64,000 bases of DNA from an uncultured Clostridia bacterium (GTDB taxonomy: Bacteria > Bacillota > Clostridia > TANB77 > CAG-508). The DNA lies in assembly GCA_934180065.1 (NCBI GenBank), contig CAKPRA010000007.1, positions 1 through 64,000 on the forward strand, written 5' to 3'. The position numbers and the translations under genes are program-made. Of the stretch, positions 31,401 to 38,526 are shown one piece after another (positions within the stretch are counted from its first letter, which is position 1; every line of letters starts with the position of its first letter). The notes beneath the pieces were generated by a model. It was not told where the DNA came from. It was given only the letters and a program-made list of their open reading frames with translations, and searched no databases.

Positions 31401-33936
31401 TGGTACTAACTGTTATCAAACTAGTACAGGAATGTGTGGAACAGGAAATACAACTGATGAGTACATAAAAGTTCCAACATTAATATCAGAAGAATTTACT
31501 GTTTCAGAACTTATAATAATGAATGGTAATGGTGTGATTTTGGATACTAATGGAAATGTTTGGTATTGGAAAGACTCTAGAAAACCAACAAAAGTTTTAA
31601 GTAATATAGTTGCGAAAAATTCTGATGATAATTATTCTGATGCTGTTATTGATATTAATGGAGTAGTTTATTATAACTATAGTAATAACGCTACTAATGG
31701 CCAAAAGGATAATTCTGAAGAAATAAAAATGATTTATGGAAATTTAGATAGAGAAAATATTATTGAATTTTCAAAAATAAAGAAAGATTCTTTTGATTCA
31801 GAGATTAAGTGTATAAATAATAAACTATGGCAAATAAATGTTACAGATGATTATGTAGATTCTTGTTATTGTTTTAGCGAATCACTAGGTAGTGAAATAA
31901 AAGGAAAAGAAATTATAGATTGTGTTGGAAATAAAGCAATAGATTCAGAAGGAAATCTATATGTTTGGACAAAATATACGGGATTAAATTATAATTATGG
32001 ATATCCAAAGAATTTCACACAAACATTATATTATTCAGAAAGTACAATAAAAGCAAATGGTACTATTATAAATGTTCCATCTAAAAATGAATTATATGGA
32101 ATAAAAATTAAACAATTAATTAATGACAAATTTGTAATAGACGAGAATAATGATATTTGGTATTTTACCTCTTCTGGTGAACCATTCAATATAAGTAAAG
32201 AGCAAAGAGGTAATAATAATCCTTTATATGGAAAGCAATTTGTTAAACCTTGGGCTCATAGTTCAGACTATATACTAACAACAGATAACCAGATTTGGTA
32301 TATTGGAGGAAATTATCCTACATATGTAATGGACTTTTATAGTGGAGAATATGATTACTGCTTAGAAACACCAAAATACTATATACTATTAGATAAACAA
32401 GGTAAGATTTGGACATGTGGTGTAGATCAAAATGGTTTATTAGGAAATAACGGATATACAACAAATAATGAAATTATTTGCTTGAACGATATAGAAGGTA
32501 CAGAGCTATATAATGCAAAGATAAAAGATAGTAATTTTAAAATTAAAAAAATACTTTGTGTTTCAACTAATGTAGTTTATGCATTGGATAATTCAGATAA
32601 ATTGTGGGTTTGGGGCTCAGGAACCGGTTCTATGACACCTACATGTTTAACTGATAAAGAAGATTGTACATTACATGATGCTTATAATAATGAAAAGGTG
32701 AAAATTGTTGAATATAATGGAAGTTATTTTATAGATAATACTGGTGAATTATGGAGTAAAGATTCTAAAGACATATTAAACTGGGAACGTTATAGCGAAT
32801 ATCTATTAAAAAATGAAGAAATTGATGAAGACATAGGTTCTATAACAAAGACTGGATATGGTTTTATTTTGACAAAAGAAGGAAAAGTATATATAAAAGA
32901 TTGGTCAACAGAAAAATATGATATAGCTTATAAAACAGATAGTAATAGTATTATGGAGAAAATTAATTCAATAGAAAGAATATATACTATGAATACTACA
33001 AATACTAAAACTTCTATAACTTATTATGCATTAGGAAATCATGACATTTATTTTATAACAACAAGTTTTGAAAGACAGTATGACTCAACTACAAAACAAT
33101 ATAAATATACAAATTATAATATTAATATTAAGCAAATGTATTCAAACCAAGAAAGTATAATAAAGAATAGTTTGGAACTTTCAGGTGGTTATGCACTAGT
33201 TTTATATAATGATGGAAAATTATATAAGTTATCAGCATCAAATAGCAATTGTCAAGAGTTAACAAGTATTACAGATTCACCTATCTACGGAAAACAGATA
33301 AAAGATATTGAAAAAATTGGTAGTACAACATTTATAACAGATAGTGATGGAGTAATTTATGTAATGAACCTTACTGACATAAGCAATAATGCTAATCCAC
33401 ATATATATACAGAAGGTGATTATATAGTTGAAGCTTTATATGGAGAAGTTACAAACGAAACAAGAAGAAAAGTAATTGATAAGATGAAAATTAATTCAAG
33501 CTTATTTGTTGAAAATGGAAAAGCTTATTTAGACCAAAATGGAGTATGTAAAGAGCATATTTGTATGAATGAATTCTTGAATGGAATTGGTAGAACTGAT
33601 AGTGTTGTTGGAGAAGATGAAATAAAGACTAAAGACGGAAAAATTTATAAGATATCTCCAACACAAGATGGAAAATATACTATTGCAGAAGTTGAAACTA
33701 CAACTGAATTTTCAACTGCAAATCCTGATGAAACTATTACAATTGATGGTGTAAATATAGTTAAACAAACAAAACACAAAGCTTTAGATGATAAAGGCAA
33801 CTTGTATGTTTGGGATTCATATACAGGACTTCAGAAAAAAATCAATGAAGTTACATGTTTAACGAAAGAGGAATATAGCATAGATCCAATTTATTTACAT
33901 GGTAATGGTTGGTCAATTATAACAGCTTCTAAGTAA
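22474..33936 (+). CDS. Giant secreted SpaA-like / RCC1-repeat surface protein (3,820 aa)
   Basis: ATG 22474 follows GGGGGT; an in-frame TTG at 22459 lies before that site and is not used here. A signal peptide (about 1-31, ending VLADN) is followed by about 950 residues of adhesin-like beta domains that I cannot name. A series of SpaA/Cna-B-like modules comes next (about nt 25430-28490), with recurring YxxxE...GY ends. From about nt 28490 to the end there are roughly thirty RCC1-type repeats (AIDSEGRIWTWG, DENGKVWTWGDN...GKLGNG), enough for several beta-propellers. The C-terminus has no sorting motif or membrane helix. RCC1 propellers generally bind proteins. The next gene encodes a membrane-tailed thioester adhesin and is probably co-transcribed. 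A role in surface binding is inferred. Confidence 0.87.
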   Translation: MNISKGIIKKIFAIVLLLAIIIQYFPIAVLADNTEKDDFSDKINFSVKWKSGKEIETGNAGLEYIIVFNGVQTGFRNVKVFMETNKVDNIIDSISCVKSTTGTGWAQVNYGSKETGTSISGDAFVKFGNPTEIMDRNVKIKLTGEYTDPETNDVINFDINKELKAVITPATIMSDFSAYLNWQKYNRNGMVRDFTPYLFSNTITIKNGWYDKSVSAVYPIYISALTYTQKFDLKITINRYKNEDNSKISQISDGYTINWDGLDDVLGEPTKIDNSDGSISYVFSKGQDSDVFDKANTFTVESKLIDEKENRSGFNVVIKYNTPRTNPIEESTPESNFNCSFSAEMEAIGFNVKKEYGKEEVVTKKTEKKSLYNTKSKSLNGYTSGQHSWKKWEYTSLKAEGESEITDTVVENLKKNRTIKLYTQLSKISEGVGENDYQEGFIKIKAPTLYYQSDNGEMKSITLSGTQMRADKITATSFGTNYYVNGDKKVEFSGTYTPDEGENENVFSIQMNDYLNRSFYSYGIEYTLDIDKVGLTDTEIDNISGIEFDMDTSGEWLYGGKSEYLERKIAKKENKLSYMSFYTQLKSSADDLNISIPTTETINMFKPETVGDTDSTHNFVVNENPVFYIELPSMFEYENFKIRSSKKETISIDEENVEIIKKDGVKYLVIPCKGTYNSDIDNKIFITIKFNRKLINPSNGDYSISAYMLTDNENYYQKGVPNVYEFSKTENAPSKIFKNEIKFSILGYSELKANTKIEVNNKTYIPNMDNSSGQKNNPVISDFSKDSIIVKSEISAVGDDLTNVEILSRLPFSNNTFIENKDTQLIETDYNKNGELSDFIDKHNGKLKGITKNTAIPQLTLSNVKILGVYGKNLEDQNKEYVIDKKNYQIYYTTEEKADFDSTSFVKYEEGVSDLSKAKNIKIVFKNENNVNYNIKSNHSVYLKYEITMPDEQGMAGSVCSVRYDRAKTSNTETLHSKAGYIINGETTGTIKVQKKFENYKVGVAPTGLSLEGIEFKLQYYDESTSEKKFLQDVNGNDIVAKTNSSGIAIFENIPQNEYYLYETTEFDNYSGIGKMNLITVNPAETIEYTATNILKKGSITVTKNWENSKEQPGSASFQLIRVNGAGETYTFIPKTVTTNENGEAVFYDIPYGNYIVKEVSCADGWTPSGGESKTVSLNSSTATVNFVNVRSRAVLQIVKTVPTGETVDGLTFHIVGRGKVSYTDKNGNIVTSDSEYTIKIGENYPNNVRVTKSEDGSTATITIAGVYLGYYSIEEIDIPTIEGTNIKKYSPVSANVLLEKNDLANPVIVNLSNRYKMGYLKINKTAKLKEGGKYTDIGDLTGFQVRITGKSYYGHDVDDLITLDENGYGIGKYEIGEYTITEVPKEGYTAYYGLDNTASTTPPKVTIEQNKTITQNLYNEHTGVGYVRVEKSLEGVTDPQIVIKAGIKFKISGQNVAGGRVNETILIDKIDEQNKVAYGISGPISSGGEYEISEEESTIPEFYEGIDTEKIEISTSNTVESPLIKKMVNTRTKGNLEIVTTTDPEGGNLKGISYKVTEVELGENGTYKVIGTTVNVEGSNNDIDASFAKLENINAGYYLVEQDKIPSGWIKDVKQIVEVPSYNTGYANFEITERKKLNANKVTINKVLLNENGEQASEEDIKKANLDKDEIFEVKLTNTKTQEIYYVFTSVNNPGVIQGLDAGTYSIEEVFKPKYLPEGYYKNIEVKGQIPEQGTQNVEEKIEQNEGKYLFTITENGNITEDVNLIIKNKIDTAYGFGGQTNRSNLSKIDTVEEPSNYVTKAVIWVVDENGDAISGVKFNLLTAQGNIVSLNGKTEFEIANKKLIIKGLPVGTYTLKCISVPDGYVKPDNEQIVVYSDATQVARVEVQKNIPRGSLSLSTTYKDLEGNSKFVSRSKYKVVDTKTGELVKFVRTATGDYKKSNLEAASPVIVLKSGVVNVDGIETGDYEVGIVDVTKGYGIQKTEVEKVNVEENVDKKVNVEVANMKISKVDAGLYSTMYLNNSGELYIKGNSWNGQFGNGEEENYSSQFVKIEFPISNVKIKKFVLDETAVLAIDSEGRIWTWGKGNEGRLIGGENSYIPTCVTENGTLREEYYENETRFVDIESSYNRTILLDDKGRAWIVGYDIGSIKLVTDFTDKNITISKLAKIRADGKNSNIGVIDTLGRVWIWSFDTAVSGLSNLKTSKNIPICISEISEENPNAPLSDVVVKDLLITTDFAMAVDSKGELWMWGKSDIILDKLTDGLKPYPTKVDSSYFGNAKIKEITGEEDIAIVIDENGKVWTWGDNESGKLGNGTTAESKIPVCISDDKNEKLYGIEMKDIEVSRLGHVVGLDTNDRIWAWGGNSTYGEAGETSTDIITIPQTIDTFYNEHFEYNLKFKKVEASYSNKFAIDEEGKVWVWGVNNGNSLGINNLSKEIKKPTVLDIPGNPKIKEISAGHNSTIMVSEDGRVYVAGNICLGNGTEQIYGSVITEITNNFNLPANVYISDVEDTDRDVFIAIDSEGKVYTWGKDNSLLGRSALSDPLTIECISDDANEPLYGVKIKKISNYDDDYILAISEDGGLYIWSENGKPTLQKCDVKFVDVTGSNLLDESGKVWEYYNGVLDCKSNKPDNILYKKYQTNPDYRITNLYKHWFNGSYAIVRDTNGDWWNGSGGYFESYDVKVKNIISLSCEIFIDNYGQLWEMDKDDNSLRCLSDGITNDLYNVKINRIIANTLVADEQGNLWDFSNEGSQPEKKGISPIDYMEKTLGLKIIEKSEKLNRSIALDDKGKIWWGNTEKVECLSDIENTDLANKYKDNNFKIVKLYSTCAIDNSGKVWQWDDSDKRPEPMCLSEISENISDIEYSLGTIIAKDVNGNVWLWGKNYGGVIGDGSTTDVTTPYNVNKEVLNGKKVKSIIIGYSGLIICEDGSIYVSGDSNLNGQTKWTYMGICEGATNAFIGEYKTYIITGKYKTWTFGTNCYQTSTGMCGTGNTTDEYIKVPTLISEEFTVSELIIMNGNGVILDTNGNVWYWKDSRKPTKVLSNIVAKNSDDNYSDAVIDINGVVYYNYSNNATNGQKDNSEEIKMIYGNLDRENIIEFSKIKKDSFDSEIKCINNKLWQINVTDDYVDSCYCFSESLGSEIKGKEIIDCVGNKAIDSEGNLYVWTKYTGLNYNYGYPKNFTQTLYYSESTIKANGTIINVPSKNELYGIKIKQLINDKFVIDENNDIWYFTSSGEPFNISKEQRGNNNPLYGKQFVKPWAHSSDYILTTDNQIWYIGGNYPTYVMDFYSGEYDYCLETPKYYILLDKQGKIWTCGVDQNGLLGNNGYTTNNEIICLNDIEGTELYNAKIKDSNFKIKKILCVSTNVVYALDNSDKLWVWGSGTGSMTPTCLTDKEDCTLHDAYNNEKVKIVEYNGSYFIDNTGELWSKDSKDILNWERYSEYLLKNEEIDEDIGSITKTGYGFILTKEGKVYIKDWSTEKYDIAYKTDSNSIMEKINSIERIYTMNTTNTKTSITYYALGNHDIYFITTSFERQYDSTTKQYKYTNYNINIKQMYSNQESIIKNSLELSGGYALVLYNDGKLYKLSASNSNCQELTSITDSPIYGKQIKDIEKIGSTTFITDSDGVIYVMNLTDISNNANPHIYTEGDYIVEALYGEVTNETRRKVIDKMKINSSLFVENGKAYLDQNGVCKEHICMNEFLNGIGRTDSVVGEDEIKTKDGKIYKISPTQDGKYTIAEVETTTEFSTANPDETITIDGVNIVKQTKHKALDDKGNLYVWDSYTGLQKKINEVTCLTKEEYSIDPIYLHGNGWSIITASK

Positions 33937-33956
33937 CTTAATAAAATTAAATAAAT

Positions 33957-33984
33957 GTATGAGATTACATTTGTAATCTCATAC
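33957..33984 (+). other. Perfect 13-bp intergenic hairpin without T tract
   Basis: GTATGAGATTACA (33957-33969), loop TT and TGTAATCTCATAC (33972-33984). It is followed by A-rich sequence. Its position matches the hairpin at 10371-10409 in the other giant-protein operon. Confidence 0.65.
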
Positions 33985-34044
33985 AGTAATAAAAAAATGT
34001 CTTAGGAGCATTAATAATTTAAAATGCTTCAGAAAGGAGAAAAA

Positions 34045-37039
34045 ATGAAAATAAAAAAGATAGTATTAATTACTATAATAACTAGCTTAATTATAAGCTT
34101 ATGCATTGGAATAAGTAGTACAGTCACAAATAAATTAACAATTCATGAAGATAAGCGGCTTTTTTGATATGGATTATGGAGGCAATTATATTAGAGCTGT
34201 AGAAACATCTGAAAATAGTAATATATATAAAATATACCCACGAAGTGCTAGCGATGATATAGCTGGAAGTACAAATCATAAAAATGCCGGTTGGTGTTTA
34301 TACCATGGTGGTACATTAAATGGATATTTATCTTCTGCAACACCTTGGACAGAAATTGATACAGGATATAATGACGCAAAAGGTTATTCAAATATACCAG
34401 ATTATTTATTATATAATTTGGTAAGAGCATATGAAAGTGAATATGATACTGGAACTTTAATTAGTAATGATGAAATTGAGTTTTTCAAAAAAAGATTAGG
34501 TGTAGAAGATGTTGCTGACTTAAATAAAATATTTGAGGCAGAGCAAAAAGTAATTTGGGAATATACTAACCCAGGTGAAAGCTATAATGATGAAATTGTT
34601 CAAAAAATAAAAAATGCAGTTTCTGCAAATCAAAATTATAGTATTGACAAAGAAAATAGTATAAAGGTTACAAAGAAAGATGAAAGCAAAAATAGTGCAC
34701 AAGATAATACATTTGGATTATTCAATGTAAAAAATGATGCAGGAGTATATGTTGAGTTTGAAGTTAAAATATCAACAGATGGTAAAACTTTTAAAGATGT
34801 ATCTGAATATACAGCTCATAAACCTGATGGTACAGTAATCTCAGATTTAAGTACATATAATGGTGATTTTTATATACAAACTTCTGACGCAAAAAATCAA
34901 ACTGCAACACTAAAAGTTATTATAAATCATTATATAACAACAGCAAAATATGTAACAACAAAAGGACAAGAAACAACAGTATCGCATCAACCAATATTAT
35001 ATTTGGATAGAGCAACAGCAGAAACTTCAGCAGAAAATAAAATTGAAAAATTAAGTGGAAGCTTCAAATTAGATGTTGTTAAATATGTAAAAGGAACAAC
35101 AACAAAATTAAAAGATGCAGGATTCACAATAGTAATAAATGATGGAACAAAAGATATTTATAAAAGTTCAAAAGATGAATATACAAATGATAGTGGAATA
35201 TTGGAAATAAATAATCTACCAATAGAAAAAGAAAATCTAACATATAAAATAACAATAACAGAAACTGTAGAGCCAAAAGGTTATATAGGATTAAGTGGTC
35301 CAATAACATTTACAGCAAAATCAAAATTAAAAGATAATAAAAAAGGATATGAATTAGTAGCAGCAAAACCAACAGTAGCAAATGCAAAAAAAGTTGAAGT
35401 AAAAGCAAATGAAATATTGGTAGAAACAGAAAATACAAAAACAAGAATAGATATACACAAAGGTGTAAAAACTGTGAAAAACCAAGATTCAGGATATTAC
35501 TATGATGAAAAAACAGGAAAAGAATATACAGAAGAGGAACTAGAAAAATTAGAGCACAAATGGGTAGTAGAAACAACAATACCACAAGAAGTAGAAGACT
35601 ATACAAAATATATAGTAAATGATCCAATAGATGTAAATAAATTGGAATTTTCAGGACTAGAAAAAGTGTTAGTACAAACAATAGATAAAAGTGGAAAAGT
35701 TGTGGAAACATTAACAAAAGATAAAGATTATAAAGCAGAATATAAAAATGGTTCATTAAGTATTACATATATAAATGGTAATTTTAAGGGAGAATTCATA
35801 AAGAAGACAGGAATACAAAACTTAAAAGTTAGGGTAACATTTAATACAACATTTAAAGTAAATGAGAATGGAAAATTAGCGGTATTAGATGGAGTAGTAA
35901 CAAATGCGCAAAACAGAGCAAAATTAACATATAATATTGGATCTGGAAATGACATTACTAAATCTTCTGAAAATCCAGAAGTACATACAGGAGCAGTATC
36001 AGTATTTAAATATGAAGATACAAATGGAAATGGAAAACATGATGAAGGCGAAAAAGCCCTAGTAGGAGCTGAATTTAAGATAGCATTAACAGAAGAAGAT
36101 GCTAAAGCTGGAAATTTCGTAAAAATTGGAGGAAAAGAGCTAACAGCAGTATCAAATGAAGATGGAATAGCAACATTTACGGGATTGTCATTTGGAGGAG
36201 ATGCTAAAGATGATGAAGCAAATCTAAAGAATGGATTGTATAGATATGACTGGGAAACAGCTTCAAGAGATTACTATATAGTAGAAACAGTTACACCAGC
36301 TGGATATGAAAAATTAACAGACACAGTAAAAGTAACTGTAAGTAAGAATTCATCAGAAATAATAGATTTAACTGAAAAGATAAACGAAATGGAATCAGTA
36401 GGAAATAGACCATTGACATTTGATTTAGCCTTACGCAAATGGGTAACACAAGCGATAGTAATAGAAGATGGAAAAACAGTAGTAACAGAAACAGGACATA
36501 AAGCAGAAGATAATCCAGAGGCAGTGGTAAAAGTTGATTTAAAGAAGAAAAAATTAAATGATGTAGTAGTAAAATTCAAATATTCAATCAGAATAACAAA
36601 TGAGGGAGAAGTAGATGGAGAAGCTCAGGAGATATCTGATTATATACCAAAGGGATTAAAATTTGTAAAAGAAGATAACCCAGATTGGGAAGAAGTAGAT
36701 GGAAAAGTAGTAACAGAAAAGTTAAAAGGAGTAACATTGAAGCATGGAGAAAGTGCAGAAGTGGAAATAATTTTAACATGGATAAACAGTGAAGAGAATA
36801 TGGGTGTTATGACAAATACAGCAGAAATAAGCAAAGATTATAATGAGTATGGATATCATGACATAGACTCAACACCAAATAATTATAAAGCAGGAGAAGA
36901 TGATATAGATGATGCACCAGTGATGTTAACAGTAAAAACTGGATCAGAAGTAGTAACATATGTAGGAATAGCAGTAGGAGTAATAGCAATAATCAGTTTA
37001 GGTGTATGTCTAATAAAGAAATCATTTAGAGAAATTTAA
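34045..37039 (+). CDS. Thioester-domain adhesin with pilin-type domains, interrupted by a frameshift at 34160-34167
   Basis: AAAGGAG precedes ATG 34045, which opens a 40-codon frame encoding a perfect signal peptide (MKIKKIVLITIITSLIISLC...) that stops at TGA 34165-34167. The remaining 950-plus residues are in the +1 frame. Its first ATG (34145) has no Shine-Dalgarno and would lack a signal. Removing or skipping one T of the T6 run (34160-34165) joins the two. The second frame has a class I thioester domain with Cys51 (GWCLYHGG) and Gln134 (EQKVIWEYTN), numbered from 34145. A SpaA-like module, a pilin backbone-like pair (HKGVKTV...NQDSGYY) and a DUF11-like FDLALRKWVT module follow. The end is LTVKTG, a helix and a basic tail. 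It is a short version of the 6,328-residue protein. It could be phase variable, recoded, broken or misassembled. Confidence 0.8.
34159..34167 (+). other. Frameshift site separating signal peptide and adhesin
   Basis: In the signal frame the codons read CGG CTT TTT TGA. Omitting one T gives CTT TTT GAT ATG, which continues into the adhesin frame. The arrangement CTT TTT T-GA resembles the stop-linked +1 slip of prfB, but I see no Shine-Dalgarno-like stimulator just upstream. Confidence 0.75.
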
Positions 37040-37088
37040 AATTTAGGAATAAAGCGAAAATCTAGTTAGCTTATATTTTGATTTATTT

Positions 37089-37186
37089 TTATATAATGGC
37101 AAAGTTTTATATATGAGTAGAATTTTATCTATAAGTAATGTTAAAAACTATATACTATATTAAAATAGATATTTCCTATTATATAA
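37089..37186. mobile_element. 98-bp inverted-repeat element (MITE-like), copy B
   Basis: It has the same length as the copy at 19867-19964. Right end TTTCCTATTATATAA is identical; the left end TTATATAATGGCAAA has two changes. The middle is shared (AACTATATACTATATTAA). It lies 87 bp upstream of the dockerin gene 2 promoter. Confidence 0.72.
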
Positions 37187-37272
37187 GAGCCAGTAGTAGT
37201 TATATCCGTAATTAAAGAAGTTAGTAATATATTTTAGAATTTGATGTTACAATAAAAAAAACAAAAAAAGAC

Positions 37273-37324
37273 TTTACATAATTTACAAAAAGTGTTATAA
37301 TGTCATCAAGGTGCAAATTGCACT
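37273..37324 (+). promoter_or_regulatory. Promoter and 5' hairpin leader of dockerin gene 2
   Basis: TTTACA (37273-37278), a 17-bp spacer and TATAAT (37296-37301). ATCAAGGTGC follows, with a GTGCA/TGCAC stem. It closely matches 20601-20653. Confidence 0.75.
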
Positions 37325-37374
37325 GTGTACGAAAATCCAAATACATATCTTAACTTTTTAAGGAGGAATCAGTA

Positions 37375-38289
37375 ATGAAAAGACGGTTCGAGAAGTTTGT
37401 AGCTATTATTGCTACATTCACAATGACTACAGGCATGACTTCAATCATGACTACAATGGCAGCAGAAACATCAAAACCAGAGGATAATCTGGCAGTTCTT
37501 ATGGAAGAGCTGAGAGATTCCTCAGAGGAGCAGAAGGAATATTCTGAGGTTCTCGATTTCAATGGCGATGGCATCATTAATGTGGCTGATGCAGTCTTTT
37601 TAGAAAAACAGATTGCAATAGATATCACAGATAACACAGATAAGAAAGACAACGTTTCAGCTGATGACCAGAATTCCACGGATAATGAGAAAATGGTAGA
37701 GGTTATTGACAGAAACTATCCAGGATATTTTCAGAGCCCATATACTTTTGAGAACTATAAGTTCTACAAAATCTACCGTATAAAAGAGGGTCAGGATGTT
37801 ACTGAGGTGTCTGGAGCTAAACCGGCAATTGGTGTAGTATGTTATCGTTTATCAGAAACTGATACACCAAATTACATTCAGACTTTCGATTTTCTTGAAA
37901 GCAGAGATGCTATGATTACCGGAATATTAATGTATAATGACAAAGAATATTCCTATGGTGTAGGTTATCCTTATCAGAATGGATGTGGAAGTCTGTACAT
38001 AAAAGATCATATCTTGAGAATTATCGTTCACTTAGAAGAAGAAGATGGATGGGATGTAGCAAAATATGATTACAATAAAAACAATAAAATCGATATCGGC
38101 GACTTGGTAATCTTTAAGAAATACTTCTATAACACACCATGGAAGTGGGTTACAGATGGAAAATATGAATATGGTGTAAACGATGACTGGGAACACCTGA
38201 GTTATAATGAGTTCTTTAGAGAATTAGCTTATAAAGAGGATTGGAATGAAGTTGGTGATGACGACGGAGGTTATTATTTTTATAAATAA
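37375..38289 (+). CDS. Secreted protein with split dockerin repeats (dockerin protein 2)
   Basis: The 304-residue protein has a signal peptide (about 1-30, ending MAAE). One dockerin calcium loop is at 61-72 (DFNGDGIINVAD) followed by its helix (AVFLEKQI). The second is at 232-243 (DYNKNNKIDIGD, helix LVIFKKYF), so about 160 residues lie between two halves that are normally nearly adjacent. The middle part (about 110-225) has no recognised motif. Composition is richer in G+C than neighbours (27 of 60 in 37501-37560), like dockerin gene 1, and the leader and Shine-Dalgarno context are shared. It may fold the two halves together or bind a cohesin in an unusual way; that is not shown. AAGGAGG precedes ATG 37375. 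Confidence 0.82.
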   Translation: MKRRFEKFVAIIATFTMTTGMTSIMTTMAAETSKPEDNLAVLMEELRDSSEEQKEYSEVLDFNGDGIINVADAVFLEKQIAIDITDNTDKKDNVSADDQNSTDNEKMVEVIDRNYPGYFQSPYTFENYKFYKIYRIKEGQDVTEVSGAKPAIGVVCYRLSETDTPNYIQTFDFLESRDAMITGILMYNDKEYSYGVGYPYQNGCGSLYIKDHILRIIVHLEEEDGWDVAKYDYNKNNKIDIGDLVIFKKYFYNTPWKWVTDGKYEYGVNDDWEHLSYNEFFRELAYKEDWNEVGDDDGGYYFYK

Positions 38290-38299
38290 CTAAAAAATG

Positions 38300-38325
38300 G
38301 GGAGCTTTGCTCCCTGTTTTTTTTT
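38300..38325 (+). terminator. Rho-independent terminator after dockerin gene 2
   Basis: GGGAGC (38300-38305), loop TTT, GCTCCC (38309-38314), then a T run. Confidence 0.92.
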
Positions 38326-38366
38326 GATCGATTAAATATATAACAATATTATTAATATTAGAAATT

Positions 38367-38409
38367 TGTAAAAAAATGTAAAACAAATGTAAAACAAATG
38401 TAATATAAG
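38367..38409 (+). promoter_or_regulatory. Four TGTAA repeats, 10-11 bp apart
   Basis: TGTAA begins at 38367, 38377, 38388 and 38399; two units read TGTAAAACAAA. The last unit is 128 bp before the start of the 6,328-residue protein. It matches arrays before the other two giant genes. Confidence 0.45.
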
Positions 38410-38463
38410 CAAGAAAAATGCATTTCCGTAGGTATAGTTATAAATATTAAAAGAATTAAATTT

Positions 38464-38491
38464 TTGACCATAAATGAAAATGCATTAAAAT
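38464..38491 (+). promoter_or_regulatory. Candidate promoter of the 6,328-aa adhesin gene with AATGCATT sites
   Basis: TTGACC (38464-38469), a 16-bp spacer and TAAAAT (38486-38491). The spacer holds AAAATGCATT (38477-38486), which also occurs near 38416. AATGCATT is a palindrome, so these are possible operator sites. Confidence 0.5.
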
Positions 38492-38526
38492 AATAAATAG
38501 TAATTTAAAAAACGGAGGAGAAATCT

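Noticed and set aside
34145..34150. ATG 34145 as the true start of the thioester adhesin
   Set aside because: There is no Shine-Dalgarno, and it would leave a cell-surface protein without a signal peptide, while an ideal start and signal lie 100 bp upstream in another frame.
35310..35756. Long minus-strand open frames inside the surface protein genes (for example here and at 8059-8367, 28815-29345)
   Set aside because: They are opposite long, well-supported coding frames. Their leucine- and histidine-rich or serine-rich products mirror the A-rich sense codons.
20691..38289. A cellulosome locus
   Set aside because: Two dockerin proteins are present, but no cohesin or scaffoldin is in the window and neither has a recognised carbohydrate-active domain. 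The GH5 enzyme has no dockerin.
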